DNA of 64,000 nt from Sindora glabra (taxonomy: Eukaryota > Streptophyta > Magnoliopsida > Fabales > Fabaceae). This document shows, one piece after another, positions 45,094-56,549 of the stretch. How positions within the stretch are numbered: the stretch's first letter is position 1; each line of letters starts with the position of its first letter. The stretch spans positions 62,691,220 to 62,755,219 of the forward strand of contig CM035232.1 in assembly GCA_020226215.1 (NCBI GenBank), given 5' to 3'. Made by a program: the position numbers and the translations under genes. A model generated the notes under the pieces. It was not told the origin of the DNA. It made no database searches and was given only the letters and a program-made list of their open reading frames with translations.

Positions 45094-46455
45094 TGACCAT
45101 GGATCCCGCAAGTGCACGGGTTAAGTCGAGTTATAGTATAAAAGATATCGTCTCTACAGGGATTGAACGTTGAATACTAACTGAATTTCAAGGAAAATTA
45201 TCTAGGTGTATCAATTGATATTAGGAATTAAGGATAAAAGGGTAAAACAGAGCTTAGTTATCAAAAAGGTTTAATTCAATGAAATGAAAGCGTACTCAGC
45301 TTAAGGTTCCCTTGTACATTTCATTATGGAATGAATATAATCCTCTAACTTGGTTTACTATTAATTTAGATTGCTGGATTACCAAAAATAAGCTATACCT
45401 CATTGCAAGGCTAGTAGCTACTAACCAAAAGATTAAGTGCCCAGAATTTCTCTAGTAATCACTCATCTAGGTTGCATTAACATTGCTTTAGAATCCATTT
45501 TCGGACATTTCATCCTGTGCAAAAGAATCCAATTAGCTTAATTCCTAAGTCTAATTGATATTTCCAATGATCATGCAAGGTTTGATTAATTAATTGGTCA
45601 TTTCAACCTAGAATCAATTAATCCATAACACAAATCCAATATTCTGAAAGTACTGGTTTGTTCAAGTACAAAACAGCATAATCAAATCATAAATCAACAG
45701 TAAATCAAGCTAGATTATATAAAATTCAATTCCATAAATCCATGAACAAGTTCGCCTAAGCTGAGCACAAGGGTTTAGTGTGAAAACATTACAAAATTAG
45801 AAGAAAACTAGAAAATAGAGAGGGAATTCAAACAAATCATGAAGATCTACAAATTCCTTGCTTGAATCTTCAATCCTTTGCTTGAATCCACGTTAGAAGT
45901 TGCCCTTGGTGAGTTTGGGTCTCTCATAGGGTTTCTCCCAGTAGCTCTTCTTTTAATTTTTGGTTTCTCCTCCTCCTTTTCAAAATTTCGCTTAAAACTT
46001 ATATGGGAAATGAACACGGGGTGCGACACGGCCCGTGTTCTACCCCATGTTTCTCAGTGAAAGTTAAGCAGCATGATACACGGCGTGTGACACTCCCCAT
46101 GTTTACTTAGAAGTGAAGGGCAGTATGATACACGGGGTATGACACGACCCATGTTCTACCCCGTGTTCTTCTCTGAGCAGTTCACTGAAGCCTCGAAGCA
46201 TTCCAGAAGGATACACGACCTTTCACACGGGGTTCTCATACCCCGTGTTCTTTGTCAGGTGGGCAAATTTGCTTCGATTCTCCACAATTTGCATGATTTT
46301 GCCTCCGGATCCTTTTCTAATGCTCAAATGTGTCATTTCAAAACCTGAAAACAAAATATCGAGCATCTAAGTATCCTTTTCAATCAATTTGCACAAGATA
46401 CTAAGTAAATATGTGATGAAACACATAGAAATTAAGTGCAATTGTGCATTTATCA
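45094..46455. mobile_element. Solo LTR, 1,362 bases, perfect 5-base target duplication
   Basis: It starts TGACCATGGATCC and ends GCATTTATCA (TG...CA) and is flanked on both sides by TTAGT (45089-45093 and 46456-46460). Removing it restores a continuous copia RT segment. There is no primer site, polypurine tract or coding region beside it. Compared with the rest of the window it is CpG-rich and little decayed. It contains the words CCGCAAGTGCACGGG near its left end and a cluster of CACGGGG/CCCCGTG hairpins at 46012-46248. Short open frames at 45847-46348 are incidental. The parent family and orientation are not known. Confidence 0.93.
46012..46248. repeat. Cluster of CACGGGG/CCCCGTG hairpins in the solo LTR
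   Basis: Three inverted pairs: GAACACGGG (46012-46020) with CCCGTGTTC (46032-46040); ACACGGGG (46130-46137) with CCCCGTGT (46159-46166); ACACGGGG (46225-46232) with CCCCGTGT (46241-46248). Related words, ACACGGCGTGTGACAC and CCCCATGT, lie between the first two. The unit recurs at about 60-110 base spacing. Confidence 0.9.
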
Positions 46456-46990
46456 TTAGTGTATGCTTCTTTACAAGGTATCAATCTAATTCCAAAGAAT
46501 CATACTTGGTAATTGTGAAAAGAATTGTCGTATCCTAAAACTAATTACTTTGATCTTATCAGATACTCTGATGCTAAATTTGCTGGGCATAATCTAGGAA
46601 GGAAAAGTACTAGTGGATCATATCACTTTCTAGGCCAATACCTTGTTTTATCATAAAGCAAAAAGCAAGTTTCATTTGCTCTTTCAACAATTAAGCTAAA
46701 TATATGGCAACTAAAAGTCGTTATACTTAAGTATTGTGAATAAAACAACAACTTAGAGATTACAATTTGAATTTTGACCACATCCTAATACTTTGTGATA
46801 ATAATAATGCTATTAATTTGATTAAAATCTTATTCAACGTTCTAGAACTAAACATATTAAGTAGCATTCATAAGAGATCATATTCGTAAAGGGGATATTA
46901 AGCTTAATTTTATAAATATTAAAAATTAGTTAGTCAATATTTTCATAAAATCCCTCCATGAAGATTCTTTTCTTTTTTATAAAAAATAGG
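46456..46990 (+). pseudogene. Element E RT tail and RNase H (decayed)
   Basis: Continues from 45093. VYASLQGINLIPKNH comes first, then YFDLIRYSDAKFAGH near 46540-46590 (RNase H first Asp region), GRKSTSGSYHFLGQYLV near 46597, SKKQVSFALSTI near 46660, a CDNNNAINL-type block near 46795-46825 and HSRDHIRKGDIKL near 46870-46905. The match ends with a NQLVNIFIKSLHEDS-like stretch at about 46925-46970. No LTR follows before gypsy element G2 begins. Confidence 0.82.
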
Positions 46991-47085
46991 CTTGAAATAA
47001 TTAATCTCGATTAGTTTGGTTTATGGGATGCATTTTCATGATATTTTTCATAATTAATATGCATAAATTATTTAAACATTAATAT

Positions 47086-48633
47086 TTGTTGAACATAATC
47101 AAAATTAAGAATTATTAATTTAATGAAAATTTTGCAGTATAAAGTAACAAATCAAGTTGAACCCTTATTAATCCATTTAAGACATCTTTTCACATTCAAT
47201 AACTAATTATGATTATAGAATTAAATAAAAAATAAAGGAGTAAATGAAAACAAACTTTAGCAACTAAATGAACAATATGCAAACAACATACAGAAATGTA
47301 TATAGAATTAAATTAGGCTGGTATAATTCAAAGTTAAACAAAATTCAAGATTAGGAATAGAATGCATAATTAACACAAAAATAATGTAGATATGCAATTG
47401 ATCCAAAGAATTGAGAATTCTTTAGTAGATCAATCACAGATGATAACATATTTTATAATTGTAATTAATTTTTTAACCTAGAATCATCTAAAATCCTTGA
47501 AATGATTCACAAATTCTATTAGAAAATCATCTAGGATTTGATTTAATTATGTTAATAGAATTAAGTAACTACTATAATCCATAAAAATATATCTAAATCA
47601 TTTTAAATATAGTAGCCAGTTGAATTGAAGGATTAAGTTAGAAATCTCTAACTTATTCATTCAATCCTTTGATCTCACAAGAAGAATAATGATTAATAAA
47701 AAAAATTTAACATAAAACTAAATAGATATCATAAATCACATAAATGAGCATAGATTATATAAATCAATATCCAATTCATGCAATTTTAGAAATTAGATAA
47801 AGGAATTAGAGAAAAATGAAAATCAATTTAGCAAAAGTAAACATTATAGCTCATGATCTTATAATTTAAATCGAGATGAGTTTCAAATTCCTTGAATAGA
47901 TTAGAAAATTAGCTTTCCATGGATGAAAAAGAAGAAACTTAGAGAATAAAAGAAAGTTAACTAAAATTGTATGTTCTTACTTTTGGAGGTACAAGCCTTT
48001 AAATTTGATTTCCTCTCCTATAAAACCTAATATGCTATGTTAATATGCTTCCTAGGATTACAAAGAATTGGGCCTTGCTAATTTTAAAAGCCTAAAACCT
48101 AATTCATAAAATAATACACCACAAGAATTACTATAATAAAATCTTTTAAGTTTGACTTTTATCCATTGTAGAACCCCTAAAACTACATAGATTCATTAAA
48201 CCTTAATCATGAAAGTTGTTAGGCCAAATCTTAGGCAACTTTAAGTACTTGTTTTACCTTGATTAGACATATAAATCTCTAGATATGACCTAAATACTAA
48301 GACTGCTTTAACTTGGGTAAAAATAAAGTATCAACTTCATGGCTATTTTTCACCTTTTAAATGTCTAAATTAGCTTTTAGTTATAACACAAAAGTTTTAG
48401 AACTTCCTCTAAGCTTTCCAATGATATAAAAATCACCTAATTTTGATATTTAGAACTCATGTTATAGCTAAAAACCTAAAATAATATAAAAATCCAACAT
48501 TAACTAACTAATTTCAAAATATTAGAAAACCAACACCTAATCACATAACAAAACTAACTCTATAAAATTAGATGTATATAATACTCTAAAAGGCATAAAA
48601 TAAAAGGAAATAATATAAACAAAATCTTGTACA
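47086..48633 (-). repeat. G2 3' LTR
   Basis: Aligns end to end with 51586-53144, 19070-20619 and 57385-58440. Shared anchors are AACTAATTATGATTATAGAATTA, GATTAGGAATAGAATGCA, CCTAGAATCATC, GATTCACAAATTC and, near the start on the minus strand, AAAGCTTAGAGGAAG-type words. The longest run quoted in this list is shortened; alignment positions are approximate. Confidence 0.8.
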
Positions 48634-51559
48634 TCAAATTCCCTCACATAGCCTTTACATGACCTTAAACAAATAAAACTTTATTCAAAATTAAAAACAG
48701 AAGACTTACTTTCTAATGGCTTCAAAATCATAAATTCATAAGCAAGAAACAATCAAAGCCATCAAGAGATAAAACATATCATGAAGAAAAGTCTTAACAA
48801 ACTTAAAATTAAGTAAGATGGCAATATCATTTAAAAAAAGTATATTAACATGGTAGATTCTTTTAAAATTCACTTTCCAACTCTTAAGTGTTTAAGGCAA
48901 ATGTCTCGTTCAAGCTTATTCCACGAATTCGCTCTACCATAAGCTTGCTTATTAATTAATCTTCACTACTTAAATCATATGTATGACATAAATTAAAAGG
49001 ACTTTATTTAAGGTTGTAATAGGGCTAAGGAAAAGGAAAGGAATTAAAGATATGAAGGATCAAAACAAAGAAATCAATAAAGCACTTAAACCATACACTT
49101 AAAACTCAATTGAACAACCTAAATTCAAATTCAAACACACATTAACTTTTTTCTTTTTCTTTTTTTTCCTAATTTTTTTCTCTTTTTTTGCCTTATTCTT
49201 TTTTTTTTCTATTTTTTTTCACTTCCATTTTTTTCTTTTCATCATTATTTTTCATTTTTTTAATTTCTTTCTTATTGTTTTCATTTTTAGTTCTTCCTTT
49301 TGTTTTTCTTTTTTTATTTTAATTAATCTTTAAACTTGAAGTTGATAAATTTTCATAACATTCACACATATACACCCATACTTATTCAAAAATTCATCTT
49401 ATAAAAAATTTAAATGCTCTATTAATCCTTAAGGTAAAGAAAAAAGACACTTGTTTTTCATTGAAAAAATATTTATGGACTAATCAACAAAAAAAAGGTA
49501 ATTTAGCTTAAGGAGGCTTAATAAAGTAAAAAATTTAATTTGGTTATTTGGCTTTAAGTTAAACAAAGAAAGAATGTCTCTATCATTTTTATACATGTAT
49601 CTACAAATGTAATCTCAAAAGATCAAACAAGTTCTAGAAAAACAAAATTATGGAAGAAGATCACACACAAGGAAGGAAAAAAATAGCATAAATGCTTAAT
49701 ATAAGGCTTAAAATCTCATAAGAAAACTCATGCTACTAAATTCAATATACTAATTCAATATCCATCACTATACTAATTAATTTTAAAAAATAAAATTAAT
49801 CATTTAATTATATTATGAATCGTATCTAAATTTAATTGAATTCTACTTATAAAAAGTGTCAAATCTTCATTAATGGAAAATAACTAAAATGATTCAAAAA
49901 AACTTAAAAATAAGTAAAAAAAAACACATTTTATTTTAAATTTAGTATGTTTCTTTATTTTTCTTTGTAACTTGAAAAGCATTAAAGCATTAAAGGAAGA
50001 CATAAAACAAATAAATCATAAAAGTATCCCTTTCATACACTTAAATTTTATATTACTCTCAACATAAAGCATATCAACATTAAGAAAGATAAAGGATAGG
50101 TAAATTAAAAGAGAAGGGAAAAAGAAAGTAAATAGAAAAAGCTTAGACTACCTCCCAAGAAGTGCACACCTTTCTTTAACATTTTTTGTTAGACATCATT
50201 GCATTGCTTCAATTCATAAAAAATTTCTTCAAATAGTTCTGATGATATATATTTCAAATGGTTATTTAGTGATCCTTTATCTAAAATTGGTCCATGCATT
50301 AATTCTTTCCTAAGTGCCAACTTTAATTCATTATTTCTTTGAATTTTAAATTCATCATACACAATAAAATCAACTAGGTTAATAAAAAAAGTAGAATAAA
50401 TTTTAGGAGGATTTTCACTAACTTTAGAAGTATTGAATTTTCTATCACTCCATCAATCTTTGTGGTCGGTATGCCATCTTCCATATCAATCTTCAAATGT
50501 TCTTCTCTTTTTTCATTTATCATTTTTTAATGCATATTCAATTCCACTTTCATTAAAGTTTCTAAAATCTTTTCTTTTTCTTCCTCTTTTTTGGAATCTT
50601 CAAGGATATAGGGAAAAGGAGGAAAAATAAAAGAATTAGTAGAAAAATTAGACTTAGGTGCAAATTGTACCTTAGTACTAGAATCCATGGTTTCCTTTTC
50701 TTCTAGTTGTTTACTTGTTGGGTGAGAGGTGGAAAGCATATGGCTTGCACATTAGCTTTCAACTTGCAAATAAATAGGGCAATTTAGTTCACTTGAACCT
50801 CTAAATTTTTTTATGTTTGCCATTGTTTCTTAGAATTGTATGTTAAATTTTGTGCTCTTCTATTCAAACTGCATGGTATTTTACTAAAATTGCTTAACTA
50901 GTTCCACAAGTTCTATTCCTAGAGTTCAAGTTTCATACATTGATAAATATTCCTTAGTAGGAGGTTGATATTAATAATGATCCATTTGATTGCCATAGTT
51001 AAAAATTTAATGATCTTGCTAGTTTGGGCTATAGGAATTGTAATACGAAGTATAATAACATTGAGGTTAGCTTGGAAATATTCCTTCACATGTTTAAATG
51101 TCCTAAAATTACATTACATCAAATTGAGCAATAGGAGAAGTTAGCTCAAAGAGTTATTGTTCAATTCTATATACTGGTACCTCATTAAAACCACTATAAA
51201 AAGCCACTTAAAAAAATTAACCACTTAATTTATAATAGCTCCTCACACTTTTTGGATGAAAATTTAAGTCACAATTAAGAGAGGAAACACTCACACATTA
51301 AAAGCAATAAGAATTGAATGAAAACAAAAAACCAGAATACATAAAAATAAGAAAAATTAAAAAAATACTAAATAACATTTTTTGACTGAAAAAATGGAAG
51401 TAAATGCTAAAAACCTTAATCTTTTATATTAGAAAGTTTCGTGCCAAGATTTCATAGCAAATTTCATTGCCTAGAACTACTAAAAAAATTTAAACAGCAC
51501 CAAAAACTAAGGGAAAAAGTTGACAAAACTAACCAAATCAATGGTAAATGGAATGGCCT
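48634..51559 (-). other. G2 interior, largely non-coding
   Basis: It contains a 180-base T-rich tract (49140-49325, purine-rich on the element strand), A-rich sequence and one gag-like fragment. Sequence from about 50770 to 51560 is the 5' untranslated leader and is repeated in G3 at 56565-57358. No protease, RT or integrase was seen. Confidence 0.6.
50527..50739 (-). pseudogene. G2 gag-like fragment
   Basis: A 70-codon minus-strand frame whose second half reads PPFPYILEDSKKEEEKEKIL followed by ETLMKVELN. This resembles the PFPxRLxxxKKEEExKEILETFRKVEVNIPLL block near the gag/protease boundary of plant Ty3/gypsy (Athila-type) polyproteins. Sequence after it (about 50520-50200, shifting frames) contains weak coding-like stretches but no enzyme motif. 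It is bounded by non-coding DNA on both sides. Confidence 0.6.
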
Positions 51560-51585
51560 AATCCTCAGTAATGGCATCAAAATTT
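51560..51585 (-). other. G2 primer-binding site region
   Basis: On the minus strand: TTTTGATGCCATTACTGAGG, a mutated form of the TTTTGGCGCCGTTGCCGGGG motif that follows the 5' LTR in many plant Ty3/gypsy elements. G3 has a better-kept version at 57360-57382. Confidence 0.75.
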
Positions 51586-53144
51586 TAACAATTGCCAAAC
51601 CTAATAAAAATTTGCAATTACTAGTTTGAGCAAAATTTTATAGTATACGATAACAAACTAGATCAAATACCTAGTGATCCATTTAAGACATACTTTCACA
51701 TTTAATTATGGATTATGATTACAGAATTAAATTAAAAAAATAAAACGAGTAAATAGAAACATAATTTAGCAATTAAATGAATAATATGCAAACAAGTAGC
51801 AAAAATGTAAACATAATTAAATTAGAAAGGTTTAATTCAAAATCAAACAAAATTCAAGATTAGGAATAGAATGCAAAATACATATAGAAGAATAATACAA
51901 AAATGTAATTGATATAAGAAATTGAGAACTTTTTAGTGGATTAATCATACATAATATTTAATAATTGAAATTGATTTCGCAGTCTAGAATTATCCAGAAC
52001 CTTTACAATGATTCATAAATTCAATGTCAGATAACCATCTAGGATTTAATCAAATTAGATTAATAAAATTAAGCAACCCTTTATAATCTATAAAGCTATA
52101 TCTAAATCTATTTGAATATATAACTCAGCTAAATTGAAAGATTAAACCAAAAACCTCTAATTTAATCATTCTTCTACTTTAATTCTTCAATCCTCTATTC
52201 TCACAAGAAGAAAGATGATTAACTAACAAATATCAAAAATAAAACTAGATAGATATCATAATTCACATAAATGAATGCAAATTAGTATCTAATTCATACA
52301 ATTCTAGAAAATCAAATAAGAGAATTAAAGAAAAAAAATTAATTAACAAAAGTCAACATTACAACTCAGGATCTCGTAATCCAAATCGAGATGAGCCTCA
52401 AATTTCTTGAATCTATCAAAAAAATTAACCTTTCATGAATGTAAAAGAAAGAAACATGGAGAAAATAAAAAAAATTGTCTAGAAATTGTGTAATCTTACT
52501 TTTAAATGCATAAACTCTTGAATTTGGTTTCCTCTCCTACAAAACCTAATAGGCTAAGTTAATAAGCCTTCTAAGGTTCAAAAGAATAGAGCATTGCAAA
52601 TTTTAGAAGCCTAAAACCTAATTTATAAAATAATATACAAGAGTTATTGTAGTAAAATCTTATAGGTCTAACTTCTAGCCACTTTAAGACTCCTAAAACT
52701 ATGTAGTTTTACAAAACCCTAAACATGAAAGTTCCAGGTGTTAGGTAACTTTAGGTACTAATTTTACCTTAATTGGATCACTAGAGCTTTAGATATGGCC
52801 TAAATTCTGAGACTAATTCAACTTAAACAAAAAATAAAGCATTAACTTCATGGCCATTTTTGACCTCCCAGACATTCAAATTGGCTTTAACAAAAGCATG
52901 AAAGTTTTAAAACTCCTTCTAAGCTCTCCAAAGATATAAAGATCACCCAATTTCAATGTCTAAAACTCATATTATAACTGAAAACTTGAAATAGTATAAA
53001 AATTTGATATTAATTGAATAATTTCAAAAAAATTAGAAAACTAACACCCAATTGTGTAATAAAGCCAATTGCATAAAATTAAACATACTTAACACACTAA
53101 AAGGAAGAAAATAAGTGGAAATAACATAAGCAAAATATTAGACA
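51586..53144 (-). repeat. G2 5' LTR
   Basis: Length 1,559 bases by alignment. On the minus strand it starts TGTCTAATATTTTGCTTATG at 53144 and ends just before the primer-site motif. It is collinear with the 3' LTR but visibly diverged from it, indicating an old insertion. Confidence 0.8.
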
Positions 53145-54639
53145 CTAGGCATTTAAAAAAATAGGTTACATTACATAGCATTAGTTTTACACAATAGTAA
53201 ATTTACATTGGAATTACAGAGGTAATTGCCCCCACCAAAAAAATTATACACATATGTATCAATTATAATTGTTGCCCCTATAAATTTATATAGCATTACC
53301 ACCATCAATTTGTTTAATAAGTGAAAAGTGGTAGATTTTATTTTAAATAGAGGTGAAAAAATATAAAATGGGACTTATTACATATACTAAAATGTATAAA
53401 TAAGAAAATTAAAATTAAAATAATATTTTATTTTTATTTAAATATTTAATTATTTATAGTAATTTAAATTTTTATTCTTATATGCATATATTCCCCTTGT
53501 AAATGAAAATTTCTAGATTTGCCATGGGTTCTACATGCATGAAGACTAGTAAAAAGCAAAGCATATTCTTTCTGCATAAGAAGTTTATTAGGTTCCCAAA
53601 AAGGAAAAAAATTGGATACATTCTCATGAAATCCAAGGTCCAAATTTTATTTTTCATAGGTTAATTTATTATATATTTCCCTTTTCTTCTTATCTTCTTA
53701 TTAACCAATTTCTTTTGACTTTTCCCCTCTTTCCTTGTTTTTAAAATATTTTTAAAAATTGCCAATTAGTTTTAGCAAAAAATGGTTTGTCCCCCTACAT
53801 CTATTTCATTCAAAATGATTTAAAATATTCCTAAAACCACTATACAATTATTTTTCTTCTTTTTCAAAAACCCCAAAAAATTATTTTCCCTTCTTACATA
53901 CACTTTTATAGTAAAAAAAACCTTTACAAAACCCATATAATAATTTTTCATAAGAATAAAAAACCTAAAAACTACTTTTTATCACTAACATGTATTTTAT
54001 GAAAAAGATTTTGAAAACGCCTGCAATAAACATTTTACTTTACTCAAAATACAACCTTTTTTCACTTAGTTACAAAAACTCCCCTTCCTCATTAAGCATA
54101 AAAAACTGCTGCACACTGCCAATCTGACATTTAAACACCATGGTTAGACTTTTGCAATTTTTGCACATAGTTTTATCATCAAAACTTCTTAAGTTTTTAT
54201 CTTTTCTCTTTAAACTTGTATTTAAAGGTTCTAGTTTTAAGTTGCTTTTTCATTCCTTTTCATGATTTCATGCTACATTGACTCTAATTTGAAAAACCCA
54301 TTTTCACCTTCTTAATTTGATTCTTTCTTCTTTAGATACACTTCTTTTTTCATGTTATTCTTAATACCTAAATCTTATTCCTTTCGCCCCAATTTTTTCA
54401 TGAACTCTATTTTCCTATAAATACTAGATCCTTAATTTTATTTTCACCTATAAACCAAAATCCTTATTCTTTTTTTTAATGAAAATAGTCTTCTAATCCT
54501 TTTGTGTTAAGTTTCCTAATTTTTATTTCAAACAACTCAAAAACAAAGTTAAATATACTTCTTTTATCTCAAAGAAATGTGTATCTTCTAGAAAAAAAAT
54601 TGATTTGGATTCTTTAGCTTCTAAAAATCCAAGATCCAT
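53145..54639. other. No recognisable gene; pyrimidine-rich tracts
   Basis: AT-rich sequence with T/C-rich stretches (about 53640-54500). It may be the leader or LTR of whatever element carried the coding remnant that follows. I found no LTR ends and no primer site. Confidence 0.4.
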
Positions 54640-55544
54640 AGACCATCTGAGAAATTTGCAATGGAAAAATTTGGTATAAAAAACTCTTTCATGCTAACAT
54701 GGATACCTCTTAGTCTAACATAAATTTGAAAGTATTTATTAATGGAAATGCTCATTATATCACTATTGAGAGAATGAACCATATCATTGGAGTACTAGAT
54801 GAAGGAACAATCATTACTCTAAAGAGAAAAAAGATTATGTTCAAAGGATATAATGGTGGCTGATGGATTATAAAGCTTCCTAGTAGATTAGACCTTATTG
54901 TAAGAGAAATGCTAAGTAGAGATTAAAAGGTACTACTTTATATTATTATTCAAATTATTTTTCCTAAATGAAGGGGTTTGAGTAATTTTAGTAGTTTTAA
55001 GACATTTCTAATGTAGCTATTAAAAGAGATGCTAGGATAAATCTAGAACACTTGGTTGTCTAACATATGGTGCAAGAGCTTAGCAAAAAAAGAGCTTTTT
55101 GACCATATGGCATGATAATCACTAGGATTTCTTAACAACTTAGCATAGATATGTCTTTTAAAATAAGGAAGGTTATTATAGAAAGGAATCTTAAGAATAC
55201 AAATTATTCTAAGACTTTCTCTTATAAAAGCAATAAGACCACTAAGAAGTCAAAATGTCTTTCAAAACTAATTAGTATAAAGAGGAATCTTGTGCCTGCT
55301 CTTATTAAAAAAGTTTGGTTCCTAAGAACATTCAAAAGCTAATACGTCTAATTCTACAAGTGCAAGCAAATTAAAACCATCATCCTCTAACCATGGTGAT
55401 AAGCCATCTCTAAAAAGTAAGCAAATAATGATTTTTAACAAACCAATTCTTAAAAAATTAAGAGGAGCTACTCCCATTATTGATTTGAAAGGAAAAAAGA
55501 TAAGTAGACTAACTCTTTAAGAAATCCAAGAAAAGCAACTTAGA
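54640..55544 (+). pseudogene. Eroded plant retroelement-associated reading frame, identity uncertain
   Basis: Plus-strand coding traces: LKVFINGNAHYITIERMNHI followed by IGVLDEG (about 54728-54810), KGYNGG near 54855, LLYIIIQIIFPK near 54935-54970 and a DHMA-like block near 55100. A 63-codon open piece follows (55151-55342) with SFKIRKVIIERNLKNTNYSK. The pattern of a FxNGxxYxIxxExIxxILGVPxEG-like module, then FPK, then a PYGMIITRI-like block resembles the uncharacterised plant transposon proteins grouped as Transposase_32, but this is from memory and weak. Stops and frame changes are frequent. It could equally be an unknown retroelement accessory protein. Confidence 0.45.
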
Positions 55545-56530
55545 TAGTGTGCCAAAAGACTAAGCAAAGGAAAGTTTAGTGTAACATTTGAAAACCATCC
55601 TTTATCATGAGGGAAGTCCCAAAGGCTCAGATCTAGGATTGGAGTCTCAAGCACTAAAAAAATACAAAAAAGTAAGCAAAAACAAGATGCTTATTATAAC
55701 TGATAACTCATTTGATAAGAATGAAGTAATATATATTCATCTATTAAACCTGAACTAGAAAAAGCAAGCAAATGATGAGGGGGAAGAATATGAATATATT
55801 GAAAATGATTTTTAGGTTAGATTTGTTCCTTCACTAACTAGAGATGTTTCCCTAAGCTTTAAAGTTATTGATGCTAACAAAAACTAACAAAAAGAGAAAA
55901 ATGATAATGGAACATTAAATCTGGTTACTCAAACCATCAATTTGTAACCTATTATGATAAAAATAATTAATCCTTTCTAGATCTAGTAATGTAATAAGAA
56001 AAAGATCTTAGTTTACATTAGCTAGTAAATATTGTCATTAATTTTACTTTTCCTTAAAAAAAGTAAGTCACATTATTTTTCACCCACTTTACCATTCATT
56101 AGTAATCACTAAGTTTTTCTTACCTAACCCTAATTCCACTAACCACATCTTTACCCTACATAAGTACCATCTTTAAAGATTTTCAATAGGTAACTTTATC
56201 CATTTATGAACCTATTTCATTTACATTTTTAATTGCATTAACCTTAGTGACCTACTCACTAATCAAACTATTAAGCTCCCTTTGATTCCTATAAAACCTA
56301 TCAAACCTATTATTGCTATTCTTCTAAATGATGTATCTCCTACCATTAATAACACTATGTTAATAAGCAAACCTTAGACTAAATCTCAAATCAATAACTC
56401 AACTTTTACACTAAATGAGCAAATCCCCATCCCTTACCAACCTTCTGGCTTAAATCTTCAACTTATTATTGTGGGTATTTAAATTGATTTTGAAGTTCTT
56501 GTCATAAATAAGCAAGCTAGTTAAAGAGGA
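55545..56530 (+). repeat. ~960-base direct repeat, left copy
   Basis: Collinear with 58445-59405 in the same orientation. Shared anchors: GGATTGGAGTCTCAAGCACTA, GGGGGAAGAATATRAA, GAAAATGATTTTTRGGTTAG, TAATCAATCCT-CCTAGATCT, CCAC-TTT-CCTA-AT-AGTACC and AACTTCATCCATTCATGAACC-type words. It is the downstream continuation of the eroded reading frame at 54640-55544. Confidence 0.8.
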
Positions 56531-56549
56531 CCATTTTGATAAAATCCAA

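Larger units (their letters stand above)
43285..46990 (+). mobile_element. Element E: SIRE-type Ty1/copia remnant, split by a solo LTR
   Basis: Plus-strand copia fragment with integrase (about 43285-43870), a linker, reverse transcriptase (about 44230-45093) and, after a 1,362-base solo LTR, the end of RT plus RNase H (46456-46990). Gag, protease and both LTRs are missing. The words KTLG, LYMDLFDQTNTQSFGGKRY and MDVKNAFLNK fit the SIRE/Maximus lineage as I know it. All frames are broken. Confidence 0.88.
47086..53144 (-). mobile_element. G2: gypsy-type element with two LTRs and short interior
   Basis: Minus-strand element: 5' LTR 53144-51586, primer-site motif 51585-51560, interior to about 48650, polypurine-like GTGAGGGAATTTGA (about 48634-48647), 3' LTR 48633-47086. 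The LTRs are about 1.55 kb each and start TGTCTAAT and TGTACAAG. The interior is only about 2.9 kb, and its sole coding trace is a gag-like fragment near 50739-50527. It is therefore a non-autonomous or internally deleted member. Related copies are G1 (solo LTR) and G3. No target duplication could be read. Confidence 0.78.

Noticed and set aside
45847..46348. Three open frames of 60-69 codons inside the solo LTR
   Set aside because: They lie within a non-coding LTR whose relatively higher GC content makes stop-free runs likely. No family resemblance.
47086..48633. Target-site duplication for G2
   Set aside because: Bases flanking 47086 and 53144 (AATATT-like and CTAGG) do not match, and the lower boundary is uncertain by several bases, so none is claimed.
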